Made by a program: the position numbers and the translations under genes
The notes under the pieces: model-generated
The model's input: the letters and a program-made list of their open reading frames with translations, nothing else
Database searches by the model: none
Told to the model about the DNA's origin: nothing
Assembly (NCBI GenBank): GCA_963932955.1
Contig: CAWVRK010000011.1
Coordinates: forward strand, 1 to 55,463
Direction: 5' to 3'
Length of the DNA stretch: 55,463 nucleotides
DNA from: Flavicella sp963932955
GTDB taxonomy: Bacteria; Bacteroidota; Bacteroidia; Flavobacteriales; Flavobacteriaceae
In this document: positions 14,867 through 23,702 of the stretch, piece after piece
How the letters are laid out: every line of letters begins with the position of its first letter
Numbering within the stretch: the first letter of the stretch is position 1

Positions 14867-15529
14867 ATGGACCATTCCAAATTGATTGCGTATTTAGAAG
14901 CTTTTGTGACCGAAGAGCGCAAGGAAACCTTTCAAAAGGTACTTCAAAACCGTACCCGTCATTTTACCGTTATTTTGGAAGATTTGTATCAAAAACACAA
15001 TACAAGTGCCATTACGAGGAGTTGTGATATTTTTGGCATCCAAGATTTGCACATCATTGAAAACAAATACCAGACCTATGTTTCCAACCAAGTCGGAAAA
15101 GGTTCCCAAAAATGGTTGACCTTTCACCGTTACAACCAAGAACTGCACAATACACAGGCTTGTATCGATGCAGTACGAGCAAAAGGATACCAAATCATTG
15201 CAACCACTCCACACGAAACTTCTGAATTTGTAGGGAATTTTGATGTCACCAAAAAGGCAGCTTTTGTTTTTGGTGTTGAAAAAGAGGGGGTGTCTGACTT
15301 GGTCTTAGCACAGGCAGATGCACATCTTAAAGTGCCTATGTACGGATTTACAGAGAGCCTCAATGTATCTGTTGCCGCTGCCATTGTTCTGCAAAACGTT
15401 TCCTCAAGATTGCGTGATACACCTGTCCCATGGCAACTTTCTGCCGATGAAAAACAGGCCGTTTATTTGCAATGGTTGCAAAAATCCATCAAGAGTATCG
15501 ACAAAATCCTCAAACGCTATGAGGAGTAA
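14867..15529 (+). CDS. trmH: TrmH-type tRNA 2'-O-methyltransferase (SpoU family)
   Basis: SPOUT-fold SAM-dependent methyltransferase, probably acting on the tRNA D-loop guanosine 18. The 220-residue protein shows motif 1 (HNTSAITRSCDIFGIQDL), motif 2 (FVFGVEKEGVSD) and motif 3 (YGFTESLNVSVAAAIVL), in order. The N-terminal EERKETFQKVLQNRTRHFTVIL and a helical tail flank the domain, as in TrmH. Specificity for G18 is inferred from similarity to TrmH rather than to TrmL or RlmB. Confidence 0.88.
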   Translation: MDHSKLIAYLEAFVTEERKETFQKVLQNRTRHFTVILEDLYQKHNTSAITRSCDIFGIQDLHIIENKYQTYVSNQVGKGSQKWLTFHRYNQELHNTQACIDAVRAKGYQIIATTPHETSEFVGNFDVTKKAAFVFGVEKEGVSDLVLAQADAHLKVPMYGFTESLNVSVAAAIVLQNVSSRLRDTPVPWQLSADEKQAVYLQWLQKSIKSIDKILKRYEE

Positions 15530-15567
15530 TTTTAGCTCCTTCACATCAATTTTTCAAATACAAACGC

Positions 15568-16578
15568 TTACTTGTCTACCTTCAAACGCTCCGTTCTGTT
15601 CGCGATTTCCCAGGCCGTGTAGAAAATAAGTTTTGTTCTCTTGGTCAGCAAATCGTAATTGATTTTTTCTGGGGTATCCGTTGCTTTGTGGTAATCTTCG
15701 TGTACCCCGTTGAAGTAAAAAATAACGGGAATGTTGTTTTTTGCAAAATTGTAATGATCGGAACGGTAGTAAAAGCGATTTGGGTCATTTTCGTCGTTGA
15801 AGGTATAATCCAAATCCAAGTTGACAAACTTCTTGTTTGCTTCTTCAGAGACTTCGTGCAATTCGCTGCTCAACTTGTCAGCACCGATCAAGTAGATAAA
15901 ATTCGGTTTATTTTTATGTGCATCGTCCACACGTCCGACCATGTCAATGTTCAAGTTGGCAACGTGGTTTTCGATGGGAAATAAGGGGTTTTCAACATAC
16001 CATTTTGATCCGAACAGTCCTTTTTCTTCCGCGGTGACATTGAGGAATAGCAGCGAGCGTTTGGGGCCTTTTCCATCGTTGGCAGCGAGTTGAAAAGCCT
16101 CTGCGATTTCGAGAACAGCTACGGTTCCTGAGGCATCGTCATCAGCGCCGTTATAGATTTCACCATTTTCAATACCGATATGGTCGTAATGTGCCGAAAT
16201 GACGATGATTTCTTCTGGAAATGTCGTTCCTTCCACAAAAGCCACCACATTTTCGCTGTCTTTGATTCCTGCAGGTAAAAAGGAAGCAGGAATTTTTTGA
16301 AAATAATCGTCGTTTCCAATCGGTGTAGCGACACCGCTATTTTTGTACTGGTTTTTTAAAAAAGCCGCCGCTTTTTTTTGTCCGAGTTCTCCTGTATTGC
16401 GACCTTCATAAGCATCAGAGGCAAATTCGTATAGGTTTTCTTTGAGTTCTTCCAAGGTGATGGAGTTCGCGTATTTAATCGCTGGATCTGGACTAATTCC
16501 AACAGAGCTTTTGCTACAGTTGACAGTATAGGCTGTCAAAAGAAAGAAGGTGAAGGAGAATAGTAATTTCATAGACAT
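15568..16578 (-). CDS. M28-family metallopeptidase, exported
   Basis: Di-zinc aminopeptidase or carboxypeptidase-like enzyme. Metal ligands are visible in order: VISAHYDHIG, YNGADDDASGT, VTAEEKGLFGS, NLNIDMVGR and the final YRSDHYNFAKNNIPVIFYF. The N-terminus has a signal peptide ending near TAYTVNCSKSS. The cysteine suggests a lipoprotein, although Asn before it is not a classic lipobox residue. Start choice is 16578 (MSMKLLFSF) or 16572 (MKLLFSF). TACTTTTA on the minus strand (16598-16591) could be its -7 box. Likely periplasmic or cell-surface peptide degradation. Confidence 0.9.
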   Translation of the reverse strand: MSMKLLFSFTFFLLTAYTVNCSKSSVGISPDPAIKYANSITLEELKENLYEFASDAYEGRNTGELGQKKAAAFLKNQYKNSGVATPIGNDDYFQKIPASFLPAGIKDSENVVAFVEGTTFPEEIIVISAHYDHIGIENGEIYNGADDDASGTVAVLEIAEAFQLAANDGKGPKRSLLFLNVTAEEKGLFGSKWYVENPLFPIENHVANLNIDMVGRVDDAHKNKPNFIYLIGADKLSSELHEVSEEANKKFVNLDLDYTFNDENDPNRFYYRSDHYNFAKNNIPVIFYFNGVHEDYHKATDTPEKINYDLLTKRTKLIFYTAWEIANRTERLKVDK

Positions 16579-16630
16579 GTTATTTTTGATTAAAAGTAAA
16601 AAAAACAATTTTTAATGTAGGGAGAATGAC

Positions 16631-17467
16631 CTATTTTTTTGGAGGCAAGTCCGTATTTGTGTTTTGAGTTCGAAAGACAAATTGCTTTAGTTTTTCATTG
16701 AAAGTCAGTTGTTCGGTTGGGAACAAGTTTTGGAGGTCTTGGCTTTCGATCAAGTTTGCAGTTGACCCATTTACAAACTTGTCGTCACTCATCAGCCAAA
16801 GATCGTCTGCCAAAGTCAGGGCCAAGTTGACTTCATGTGTAGAAATCAAAATGGTTTTGTTTGTGTTGCAGACCAAATCTTTGAGAAGTTGAAAGACTTC
16901 GATGGTGTGGTGTAGGTCTAAATGGGCAGTCGGTTCGTCCAAGAGGATGAGGGCTGTATCTTGTGCCAAAGCACGTGCAATCATGACTTTCTGTAGCTGC
17001 CCGTCACTCAATTCAAAATAATTCCGATGGGCGAGCGCTTCAAGTTTGACTTGTTTGATGGCTGTGTTTACTTTTTGATGGTCTTCCGAACTCAACTTCC
17101 CAAGCCAATTGGTGTAGGGCTGTCTGCCCAAAGCTACGAGTTCAAAAACGGTGAGTTGGCTTTCAGGAATTTTTTCTGTCAAGACCAAACTCATTTTCTG
17201 TGCCAATTGCCCACTGTCAATTTCTGAGAGATCTCGGTCTTCAAGAAAAATAGTTCCGCCCAGTTTGTGTTGTGTTTTGGAGAGTGTTCGCAACAAGGTC
17301 GATTTTCCCACCCCATTTTTACCTAACAAACAGACCAATTGCCCTCGTTTCAATTTAAGGTTTAAATTTTCGGCCACGTAATGGGTGCCTTTTTTTGAGC
17401 AATACCCGATGGCAAGTTGCTCCGATCTTAATATGGAAGTAGTGGTAGGCTTTTTCACGTCAGACAT
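16631..17467 (-). CDS. ABC transporter ATP-binding protein, FecE/BtuD type
   Basis: Cytoplasmic ATPase of an iron-siderophore, heme or cobalamin importer. Walker A LLGKNGVGKSTLLRTL, signature LSDGQLQKVMIARALA (with D in place of the usual G in LSGGQ) and Walker B LILLDEPTAHLDL are all present, followed by the H-loop STHEVNLAL. 278 residues. The 5' end overlaps the permease gene by 8 bases. No binding protein or TonB receptor lies next to it, so the substrate is undecided. Confidence 0.92.
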   Translation of the reverse strand: MSDVKKPTTTSILRSEQLAIGYCSKKGTHYVAENLNLKLKRGQLVCLLGKNGVGKSTLLRTLSKTQHKLGGTIFLEDRDLSEIDSGQLAQKMSLVLTEKIPESQLTVFELVALGRQPYTNWLGKLSSEDHQKVNTAIKQVKLEALAHRNYFELSDGQLQKVMIARALAQDTALILLDEPTAHLDLHHTIEVFQLLKDLVCNTNKTILISTHEVNLALTLADDLWLMSDDKFVNGSTANLIESQDLQNLFPTEQLTFNEKLKQFVFRTQNTNTDLPPKK

Positions 17468-18494
17468 TAATTTTTTGTTTTCTTACCAATAGCCAAATCA
17501 CGATAGGTGCTCCAAACAAGGAAGTGATTGCATTGATTGGCAAGGTGAGTTCGCTGTTGGGAAGCTGAGCAATGGCATCACAAACAAGAAGCAAAAGCGC
17601 CCCGTTTAAAGCAACGGCAGGCAAGAGAATCTTATGATTGGAAGTATTAAAAACCAATTTGGTCAAATGCGGCACTGCCAATCCTACAAATGCAATGGGT
17701 CCTGCAAATGCCGTGATGACTCCAGTCAACAAACCGGTCGAAATAACCAAGATGCGTCTTGTTTTTTTAAGGTCTACTCCCATACTTCGTGCGTAATTTT
17801 CACCCAGAAGTAAAGAATCCAAAGGTTTGATACTGCGGAGCAACAATACGATGCTAAAAGCAACAATGCCAGAAAAGAGTGCAAGTTCTGTCCAGCTTAG
17901 GTTGCCCAAGCTCCCCAAGCTCCAAAACACAAATTGCTGCAACTGTTCGGCATTGCTAAAATAGCTCAACACATTGATGACTGCCGCACTGATGCTGCCA
18001 AACATCAATCCTACGATGAGGATGGATAGCGTATTTCGAATTTTTTTGACCACCAATAGTACGGCGCCCAAAACAAAAAAAGAACCCAAGCTCGCAGCGA
18101 GTGCTATGCTCCAAGACTGTTGCGCAAGCCCTGCAAAAACACCTCCAAAAAGAGAAGCGCCTAACAAAAGAAAGGCGACACCAAGGCTCGCACCAGAGCT
18201 GATTCCCAAGACGAAGGGACCTGCCAAGGGATTTCTAAAAAGGGTTTGCATCAACAAGCCACTGATTCCCAAACCCGATCCTACGAGAATGGCGGTGATG
18301 GCTTTTGGAATTCTGTAATTCAAGACAATATAGTCCCAGCTTTTGTCGGCAGAGGGGTGTCCTGTCAAAATACTGGCGATGTCGCCACTTGGAATGTGGA
18401 TGGATCCCAAGTGAATGTTGGCAAAAGCGGTTAGTAGCAAAAGCAGTCCCAAGATGGCAAAAGAACGGGTATGTGTTTTTTGACCTGTTAGCAA
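17460..18494 (-). CDS. FecCD-family ABC importer permease
   Basis: Inner-membrane permease of the siderophore/B12 class, about ten hydrophobic segments over 344 residues. Family landmarks are NYRIPKAITAILVGSGLGISG, LMQTLFRNPLAGPFVLGISSGASLG, the cytoplasmic coupling-helix region with GENYARSMGVDLKK, and AGPIAFVGLAVPHLTKL. It lies 1 base downstream of rdgB and overlaps the ATPase gene, so rdgB-permease-ATPase are one transcript. Confidence 0.93.
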   Translation of the reverse strand: MLTGQKTHTRSFAILGLLLLLTAFANIHLGSIHIPSGDIASILTGHPSADKSWDYIVLNYRIPKAITAILVGSGLGISGLLMQTLFRNPLAGPFVLGISSGASLGVAFLLLGASLFGGVFAGLAQQSWSIALAASLGSFFVLGAVLLVVKKIRNTLSILIVGLMFGSISAAVINVLSYFSNAEQLQQFVFWSLGSLGNLSWTELALFSGIVAFSIVLLLRSIKPLDSLLLGENYARSMGVDLKKTRRILVISTGLLTGVITAFAGPIAFVGLAVPHLTKLVFNTSNHKILLPAVALNGALLLLVCDAIAQLPNSELTLPINAITSLFGAPIVIWLLVRKQKINV

Positions 18495-18495
18495 T

Positions 18496-19068
18496 TTAAA
18501 GAGTGTTTAAAAATTGAATCAATTTTGCGACAGCCAAGCCTCTATGACTGATTCGGCCTTTTTCTTCTAAAGTCATCTCGGCAAAAGACCTGTCAAAACC
18601 TTTGGGAATAAATATGGGGTCGTAACCAAAACCTTTGCAACCTGATTTTTCTTTTGAAATACTTCCTTCGCAGCTGCCTTCGAAATAATGAACACGTCCA
18701 TTTAAATACAGGCAGATAACGGTGCGAAACCGCGCAGTTCTGTTCGGTTTGTTTACGAGTTCATTGAGCAGTTTGTCCATGTTCTTAACAGCATCGTTTT
18801 CAGGCCCTGCATAGCGTGCTGAATACACCCCAGGAGCTCCGTCGAGTGCTGCCACCTCGAGTCCGGTGTCATCTGCAAAGCAGTTTAGTCCATAGTTTTC
18901 AAAGACGTGCAAGGCTTTTAAATGTGCATTCCCTTCCAAAGTAGCTGCTGTTTCTGGAATGTCTTCATGACATCGAATGGCGTCCAAAGACAACAATTCT
19001 AAAGAGGGAAGCAATGCACTGACCTCTTGAACTTTGTTGGAGTTGTGCGTGGCAAAAACGATTTTCAT
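18496..19068 (-). CDS. rdgB: XTP/dITP diphosphatase (RdgB/HAM1)
   Basis: Hydrolyses non-canonical purine triphosphates (XTP, dITP, ITP) to keep them out of nucleic acids. The 190-residue protein shows ATHNSNKVQEV, FADDTGLEVAALDGAPGVYSAR, GYDPIFIPKGFDRSFAEM and SHRGLAVAKL. The start at 19068 gives the conserved MKIVFATHN; the longer upstream frame crosses the promoter. First gene before the FecCD/FecE pair. Confidence 0.95.
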   Translation of the reverse strand: MKIVFATHNSNKVQEVSALLPSLELLSLDAIRCHEDIPETAATLEGNAHLKALHVFENYGLNCFADDTGLEVAALDGAPGVYSARYAGPENDAVKNMDKLLNELVNKPNRTARFRTVICLYLNGRVHYFEGSCEGSISKEKSGCKGFGYDPIFIPKGFDRSFAEMTLEEKGRISHRGLAVAKLIQFLNTL

Positions 19069-19373
19069 GTTCGGATTTCTTATAGAAACTTTGCACAAAG
19101 ATACTTTTGATTTGTGAATATCAAAGGACAATGGAGGGATTTCTACTTTTTTGAGCGTTGCAGTGGGGTAATTTCTCGATTTCTTGTACAGGAAGTAGGG
19201 TTTTTAAACCAAAGCGGTTTCTTTAGGTCTGACATGTATTCACTAAGAAAAATTTTTGCGGGTCAATCGCAAGGGAAGTGTTGTAGGAGTAAACAAAGGC
19301 ACCTTATTTCTGACTGTCAAAAGGCTGCGCAAACACACTTAATTTTCAAAGCAAGAAACGGACTGAAAACCCT
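19069..19373. other. Intergenic region, rdgB / ACT protein
   Basis: About 300 bases. Apart from the rdgB promoter, I see no gene, clear hairpin or repeat. Confidence 0.45.
19096..19124 (-). promoter_or_regulatory. rdgB promoter
   Basis: Minus strand: TTG (19124-19122), an 18-base spacer, TATCTTTG (19103-19096). The box ends 27 bases before the rdgB ATG. Confidence 0.7.
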
Positions 19374-20033
19374 TTATTTTTTCTTCATGTCAATCAAAAT
19401 AGAAAAGGTGCTGTTGACATCTTCTTCCTTGACGACGATGGTCATCTCATGCGTTGTGGAGATGATTTCTTGTACTGAAATTCCAGCCCAAGCCAGTTGT
19501 TTTAAGATAAAGTAATAGACACCGGATTGTTCTACGTTGGTTTTAGGGAGTTTGATAGTGATTGAGGCCAAATCTACATGTGAGTAGATCATGAATTCTT
19601 TTGAAAACAAAGTTTTGACGCTGTCTTCAAGATTTTTACTCGTCACAATATTGGTTTCAAAAATCCCTTGGGATATGGTGAAAAAATAATCTTTGTCATC
19701 CCCGATTTCGATCAACAAGGCAGAGATGGATTTTAAAAGACTGGAGGTGTTTTTAAAAGTGAAATTGCAGAGGTCCGAACGCACAATAAAGTCTCCCAAA
19801 GAAAAGGTGAATTTCTTAATGTTTTTTCGGATCCTTAGCAGGTTGGACGGAGACAAACGGTTGATGGCCATCATGATGGCACCTGGTTTGACTTCTTTGC
19901 CCAAATCTTTTTCTACATCCTCTTGTATGGCCCTGGCAAGAGAAGAGACATTGATGAGTTTGTCGTTGAGTGCTTCCTCGTAAAAAGGAGTTTTTCGGAT
20001 GATACTTTCTACTGCCTCTTGTATGGTTTTCAT
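19374..20033 (-). CDS. ACT-domain protein, divergent from lysC
   Basis: A 219-residue soluble protein. The N-terminal ~75 residues are helical and look like a helix-turn-helix (NVSSLARAIQEDVEK, then GAIMMAINRL). The C-terminus GVYYFILKQLAWAGISVQE followed by EMTIVVKEEDVNSTF resembles the ACT module of aspartokinases; the segment around residues 85-150 may be another. No kinase motifs are present. The start at 20033 (MKTIQEAV) is preferred to an upstream TTG. It is transcribed divergently from lysC, 105 bases apart. A regulator of the aspartate pathway is an inference from domain and position, not a known function. Confidence 0.7.
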   Translation of the reverse strand: MKTIQEAVESIIRKTPFYEEALNDKLINVSSLARAIQEDVEKDLGKEVKPGAIMMAINRLSPSNLLRIRKNIKKFTFSLGDFIVRSDLCNFTFKNTSSLLKSISALLIEIGDDKDYFFTISQGIFETNIVTSKNLEDSVKTLFSKEFMIYSHVDLASITIKLPKTNVEQSGVYYFILKQLAWAGISVQEIISTTHEMTIVVKEEDVNSTFSILIDMKKK

Positions 20034-20138
20034 AGCTTGTTTAAATTCAAACAATTTGTGGTAAAGTGTAAATATATTACAAATTTTTTGCCGCAAAGAA
20101 TCATTTAAAAGATTTTTGTATCAAATAGAGATGACCGG

Positions 20139-21476
20139 ATGAAAATTTTAAAATTTGGAGGAACTTCTGTAGGAAGTTCAGAAAATATTCAAAAAGTAGC
20201 AAAGATTGTTGCAGAGATTGATGGCCCAAAAATCGTTGTTCTGTCTGCGATGTCTCAAACCACGAATGTCTTGCATCAAATCTGTGATTTGATTGGAGCT
20301 TCTCAGTTTGAGGAAGCCAAAGACACCGTAGCCATGTTGCTGGAGCGTTACAAAGGAGTCATTAATGATTTGTACAACAGTCCTCAATACCATAAAAAGG
20401 CATCTGCTTTTATTGAAGAACGTTTTGATTTCATCAGTTCTTACATACACGAAGCTGCTGTGACAGTTTTGTCAGAAACAGAAAAAATTATTGTAGCACA
20501 AGGGGAGATCTTGTCGACCAATTTGTTTTCCCTCTACATGGATGAAGCTTCAGTAGCGGCGAGTTATTTGTCTGCTTTCGACTTTATGCGAATTGACGAA
20601 GCAGGAGAGCCAGATTCGGACTATTTAACCAGTGCTTTGGGAGCCATTTTGGATGCAAACCCTCAAACAGAATTATACATCACTCAAGGGTATATTTGTT
20701 TGAATCCAGAAGGAGATATCGATAATTTAAAACGCGGCGGGAGTGATTATTCCGCTTCTCTGATCGGAGCAGCCATTCAGGCGGAAGAAATTCAAATATG
20801 GACTGACATCGACGGGATGCACAACAACGATCCTCGTTTTGTCGACAACACCTTTTCATTGGAAGAAATTTCTTTTGACGAAGCGGCAGAGTTGGCTTAC
20901 TTCGGTGCCAAAATCCTTCATCCACAAAGTGTCATTCCGGCACGTGAAAAAAACGTACCTGTATTGTTGAAAAACACGTTTGATCCAACCTCACCAGGAA
21001 CAATCATTCGAAACTGCGAAGTGCCCAATCGTGTCAGAGCAATTGCGGCCAAAGATGGCATTACCGCCATCCGAATCAAGTCTTTTCGAATGCTGATGGC
21101 TTATGGGTTTTTAAAAAATATCTTTGAAGTTTTTGAAAAATACAAAACAGCTATTGACACTATCACCACATCGGAAGTAGCGGTTTCCTTGACCATTGAC
21201 GACACTTCGTCTTTAGATGCCATTGTCAATGAGTTGGATGCTTTTGGAAGTGTCAAGGTAGATACAGATTTGACAATCATTTGCCTGGCAGGGAATTTTT
21301 CCAACAAAGACAACGCTGCCAATGCTGCTATTTTTAACAGCCTGCAAAACATTCCCTTGCGAATGATTTCTTATGGAGGAAGCAATTACAACGTTTCTCT
21401 AGTTGTCAATACCGACGATAAGATAAAGTCCTTGCGAGCTTTGAATTCAGGTCTTTTCCAAACTGTGGAGCTTTGA
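20139..21476 (+). CDS. lysC: Aspartokinase, monofunctional
   Basis: Phosphorylates aspartate, the first step toward lysine, threonine and methionine. The 445-residue protein opens MKILKFGGTSVGSSENIQKV and carries KRGGSDYSASLIGAAI, IWTDIDGMHNNDPR, FGAKILHPQSVIPA and KNTFDPTSPGT. The last ~140 residues are ACT modules (for example IDTITTSEVAVSLTIDD). This is the second aspartokinase of the window besides thrA. It probably supplies the lysine/diaminopimelate branch, though the effector cannot be read from sequence. Confidence 0.95.
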   Translation: MKILKFGGTSVGSSENIQKVAKIVAEIDGPKIVVLSAMSQTTNVLHQICDLIGASQFEEAKDTVAMLLERYKGVINDLYNSPQYHKKASAFIEERFDFISSYIHEAAVTVLSETEKIIVAQGEILSTNLFSLYMDEASVAASYLSAFDFMRIDEAGEPDSDYLTSALGAILDANPQTELYITQGYICLNPEGDIDNLKRGGSDYSASLIGAAIQAEEIQIWTDIDGMHNNDPRFVDNTFSLEEISFDEAAELAYFGAKILHPQSVIPAREKNVPVLLKNTFDPTSPGTIIRNCEVPNRVRAIAAKDGITAIRIKSFRMLMAYGFLKNIFEVFEKYKTAIDTITTSEVAVSLTIDDTSSLDAIVNELDAFGSVKVDTDLTIICLAGNFSNKDNAANAAIFNSLQNIPLRMISYGGSNYNVSLVVNTDDKIKSLRALNSGLFQTVEL

Positions 21477-21606
21477 TTGTTTTCTGAGAGCGCTCCCTTT
21501 TTTCCTCAGTTACAACCAAAATTATTTAAAAAATCACTGCTAAAATGTGCAAAGTACTTGGATCTTTTGTTTATTTTTGTACTATAGAATCTAATAGCAA
21601 TCAACA

Positions 21607-21957
21607 ATGGCAATAATAATAACAGACGAATGTATCAATTGTGGCGCTTGTGAGCCGGAATGTCCAAACAATGCAATTTATGAAGGCGCCGAAGATTGGC
21701 GGTATTCAGATGGAACTTCCCTCGCTGGAAACGTCGTGCTTCCCAATGGAGAAAAGGTAGATGCAGACAGTGATCAAGAAGCAGTAGATGATGAAGTATA
21801 TTTTATAGTACCCAACAAATGTACTGAGTGCAAAGGCTTTCACGACGAACCTCAGTGTGCGGCAGTATGTCCGGTAGACTGTTGTGTTCCTGACGAAGAT
21901 GTCGTCGAAACCGAAGAGGAACTCTTGGCAAAACAAGTTTTTCTTCACAAAGACTAA
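21607..21957 (+). CDS. 2[4Fe-4S] ferredoxin, Alvin type
   Basis: Small cytoplasmic electron carrier of 116 residues. The first cluster motif is CINCGACEPECPNNAI and the second is CTECKGFHDEPQCAAVCPVDCC, with the spaced CxxC-x8-CxxxCP pattern of Alvin-type ferredoxins. A 45-residue acidic insert separates the two. Probable -7 box TATTTTTG at 21572-21579, without a well-placed -33. Single gene ended by its own terminator. Confidence 0.92.
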   Translation: MAIIITDECINCGACEPECPNNAIYEGAEDWRYSDGTSLAGNVVLPNGEKVDADSDQEAVDDEVYFIVPNKCTECKGFHDEPQCAAVCPVDCCVPDEDVVETEEELLAKQVFLHKD

Positions 21958-21981
21958 TTTTTTTTAGACAAAAGCAACAAG

Positions 21982-22014
21982 CACCCATCTCCGCAAAGAG
22001 TTGGGTGTTTTTTT
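21982..22014 (+). terminator. Ferredoxin terminator
   Basis: CACCCA (21982-21987) pairs with TGGGTG (22002-22007), followed by T7. Confidence 0.8.
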
Positions 22015-22120
22015 GTTTTAAAAATCAAAAGCCGTTTTTCAAGGGGCTGCAGTGAGAAGTTGATTTTGAGATAGGGCAATTTCGAAGCAGTACATGTTGT
22101 TTTTTTTTAGAGATAAACAC

Positions 22121-22128
22121 TATCTTTG
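22121..22128 (+). promoter_or_regulatory. ychF promoter -7 box
   Basis: TATCTTTG, full -7 match, 25 bases before the ychF ATG. TTG at 22097-22099 gives a slightly long 21-base spacer. Confidence 0.6.
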
Positions 22129-22153
22129 CACACAAATTTTCAATAGATATTTT

Positions 22154-23245
22154 ATGAAAGCAGGAATCGTAGGATTGCCAAATGTAGGAAAATCAACTTT
22201 GTTCAATTGTTTGTCCAATGCAAAGGCACAAAGTGCCAATTTTCCATTTTGTACCATTGAGCCCAATATTGGCGTGGTCAATGTTCCAGATGCACGTATT
22301 GCAATTTTGGAGGGCATGGTCAGTCCAGAACGTGTTCAGCCTGCAACTGTAGAAATTGTGGATATTGCCGGATTGGTAAAAGGTGCGAGCAAGGGAGAAG
22401 GATTGGGAAATCAGTTTTTGGGAAATATCAGAGAAACCGATGCCATCATTCATGTTTTGCGTTGCTTTGACAACGACAACATCATCCATGTAGATGCTTC
22501 CATAAACCCGATCAGAGATAAGGAAACTATTGACATCGAATTGCAATTAAAAGATTTGGAAACCGCAGAAAAACGCTTGGAGCGCGTCAAAAGAAATGCC
22601 AAAACTGGCAACAAAGAAGCACAAGCTGAATTGGACGTTTTGTTAAAAACTCAAGCTGTTTTGTTGGAAGGAAAGTCTGTTCGAACCATTGATTTTTCAG
22701 AAAAAGAATTCTCAATTGTCGCTTCCCTTCAGTTTATCACTGCCAAACCGGTGTTGTATGTCTGTAATGTAGACGAAAGTGCTGCTGTATCTGGGAATGA
22801 TTATGTCACACGGGTCAAAGAGGCGGTAAAAGAGGAAGGAGCAGAGGTCATTGTCTTGGCTGTCGGAACGGAAGCGGACATCACTGAATTGGACGATTTT
22901 GAAGAGCGTCAAATATTCTTAGAAGATATTGGATTGGACGAGGCAGGTGCTGCCAAATTGATTCGAGCTGCTTATAAATTGTTGAATTTACAAACCTATT
23001 TTACTGTGGGTGTCAAAGAAGTAAGAGCTTGGACCATTCCCATTGGCGCAACAGCACCAGAAGCTGCAGGTGTCATTCATACAGACTTTGAAAAGGGCTT
23101 TATACGTGCAGAGGTCATCAAATACGAAGACTATGTACATTACGGAACTGAGGTAAAGATCAAAGAAGCTGGAAAATTAGGTGTGGAAGGAAAGGAGTAT
23201 ATCGTTCAAGATGGTGACATCATGAATTTTAGATTCAACGTATGA
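22154..23245 (+). CDS. ychF: Redox-regulated ATPase/GTPase YchF (Obg family)
   Basis: P-loop NTPase that binds ribosomes and prefers ATP. The 363-residue protein has G1 GLPNVGKSTLFN, switch/G3 DIAGLVKGASKGEGLGNQFL, the altered G4 NVDE typical of YchF, a coiled-coil insert (LETAEKRLERVKRNAKTG) and the C-terminal TGS domain (YFTVGVKEVRAWTI through GDIMNFRFNV). The start at 22154 gives MKAGIVGLPN; the longer frame crosses the promoter. Confidence 0.95.
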   Translation: MKAGIVGLPNVGKSTLFNCLSNAKAQSANFPFCTIEPNIGVVNVPDARIAILEGMVSPERVQPATVEIVDIAGLVKGASKGEGLGNQFLGNIRETDAIIHVLRCFDNDNIIHVDASINPIRDKETIDIELQLKDLETAEKRLERVKRNAKTGNKEAQAELDVLLKTQAVLLEGKSVRTIDFSEKEFSIVASLQFITAKPVLYVCNVDESAAVSGNDYVTRVKEAVKEEGAEVIVLAVGTEADITELDDFEERQIFLEDIGLDEAGAAKLIRAAYKLLNLQTYFTVGVKEVRAWTIPIGATAPEAAGVIHTDFEKGFIRAEVIKYEDYVHYGTEVKIKEAGKLGVEGKEYIVQDGDIMNFRFNV

Positions 23246-23267
23246 TAAAATAAAGAACAGAAACCCG

Positions 23268-23298
23268 GCCGTGTTGTTTTACTTCACGGCTTTTTTTT
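23268..23298 (+). terminator. ychF terminator
   Basis: GCCGTG (23268-23273) pairs with CACGGC (23285-23290), followed by T8. It ends just before the DUF423 stop on the other strand. Confidence 0.8.
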
Positions 23299-23300
23299 GT

Positions 23301-23681
23301 TTATGTGCTGAGGTAATGCCAGCCCATCAAAGACCAACCGGCGAGCAGAAACAAACCTCCAATCGGTGTGATTGGACCTAATATTTTTATTTTACGATGC
23401 TTTGTAGCAGAAAAAACGAGTCCATAGATGCTAAATGAAAACAAAAAGGTTCCCAAAATAATGCCTTGACTTGCATAGGTTTCGTAAGGGCTGTCATAAT
23501 CGAAATTTTTTCCCATATACAGCAACAAAAGAGCGTGGTACATTTGGTATTTGACACCAGTTTCAAAAGATTTTAACAGTTTTGGTGTTGTTTTCTTTTT
23601 GAGGGAATGTGCTGCAAAAGCACCTAAAATAATGGCCAAAGCTCCGTAGAAGCATCCTGTCAGAAGTACAAATTGATTCAT
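23301..23681 (-). CDS. DUF423 family membrane protein
   Basis: A 126-residue inner-membrane protein with about four hydrophobic helices. The family signature is the N-terminal GALAIILGAFAAHSLKK and the following YQMYHALLLL. Function is not established. It lies 21 bases after selO on the same strand. Confidence 0.88.
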   Translation of the reverse strand: MNQFVLLTGCFYGALAIILGAFAAHSLKKKTTPKLLKSFETGVKYQMYHALLLLYMGKNFDYDSPYETYASQGIILGTFLFSFSIYGLVFSATKHRKIKILGPITPIGGLFLLAGWSLMGWHYLST

Positions 23682-23702
23682 TTTTTTTGTTTTTTTTAAA
23701 AA

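Noticed and set aside
19114..19515. Plus-strand frame of 133 codons between rdgB and the ACT gene
   Set aside because: It overlaps the rdgB promoter and the 3' end of the ACT gene in antisense, and its residues (many C, F, R, Q) do not look like a real protein.
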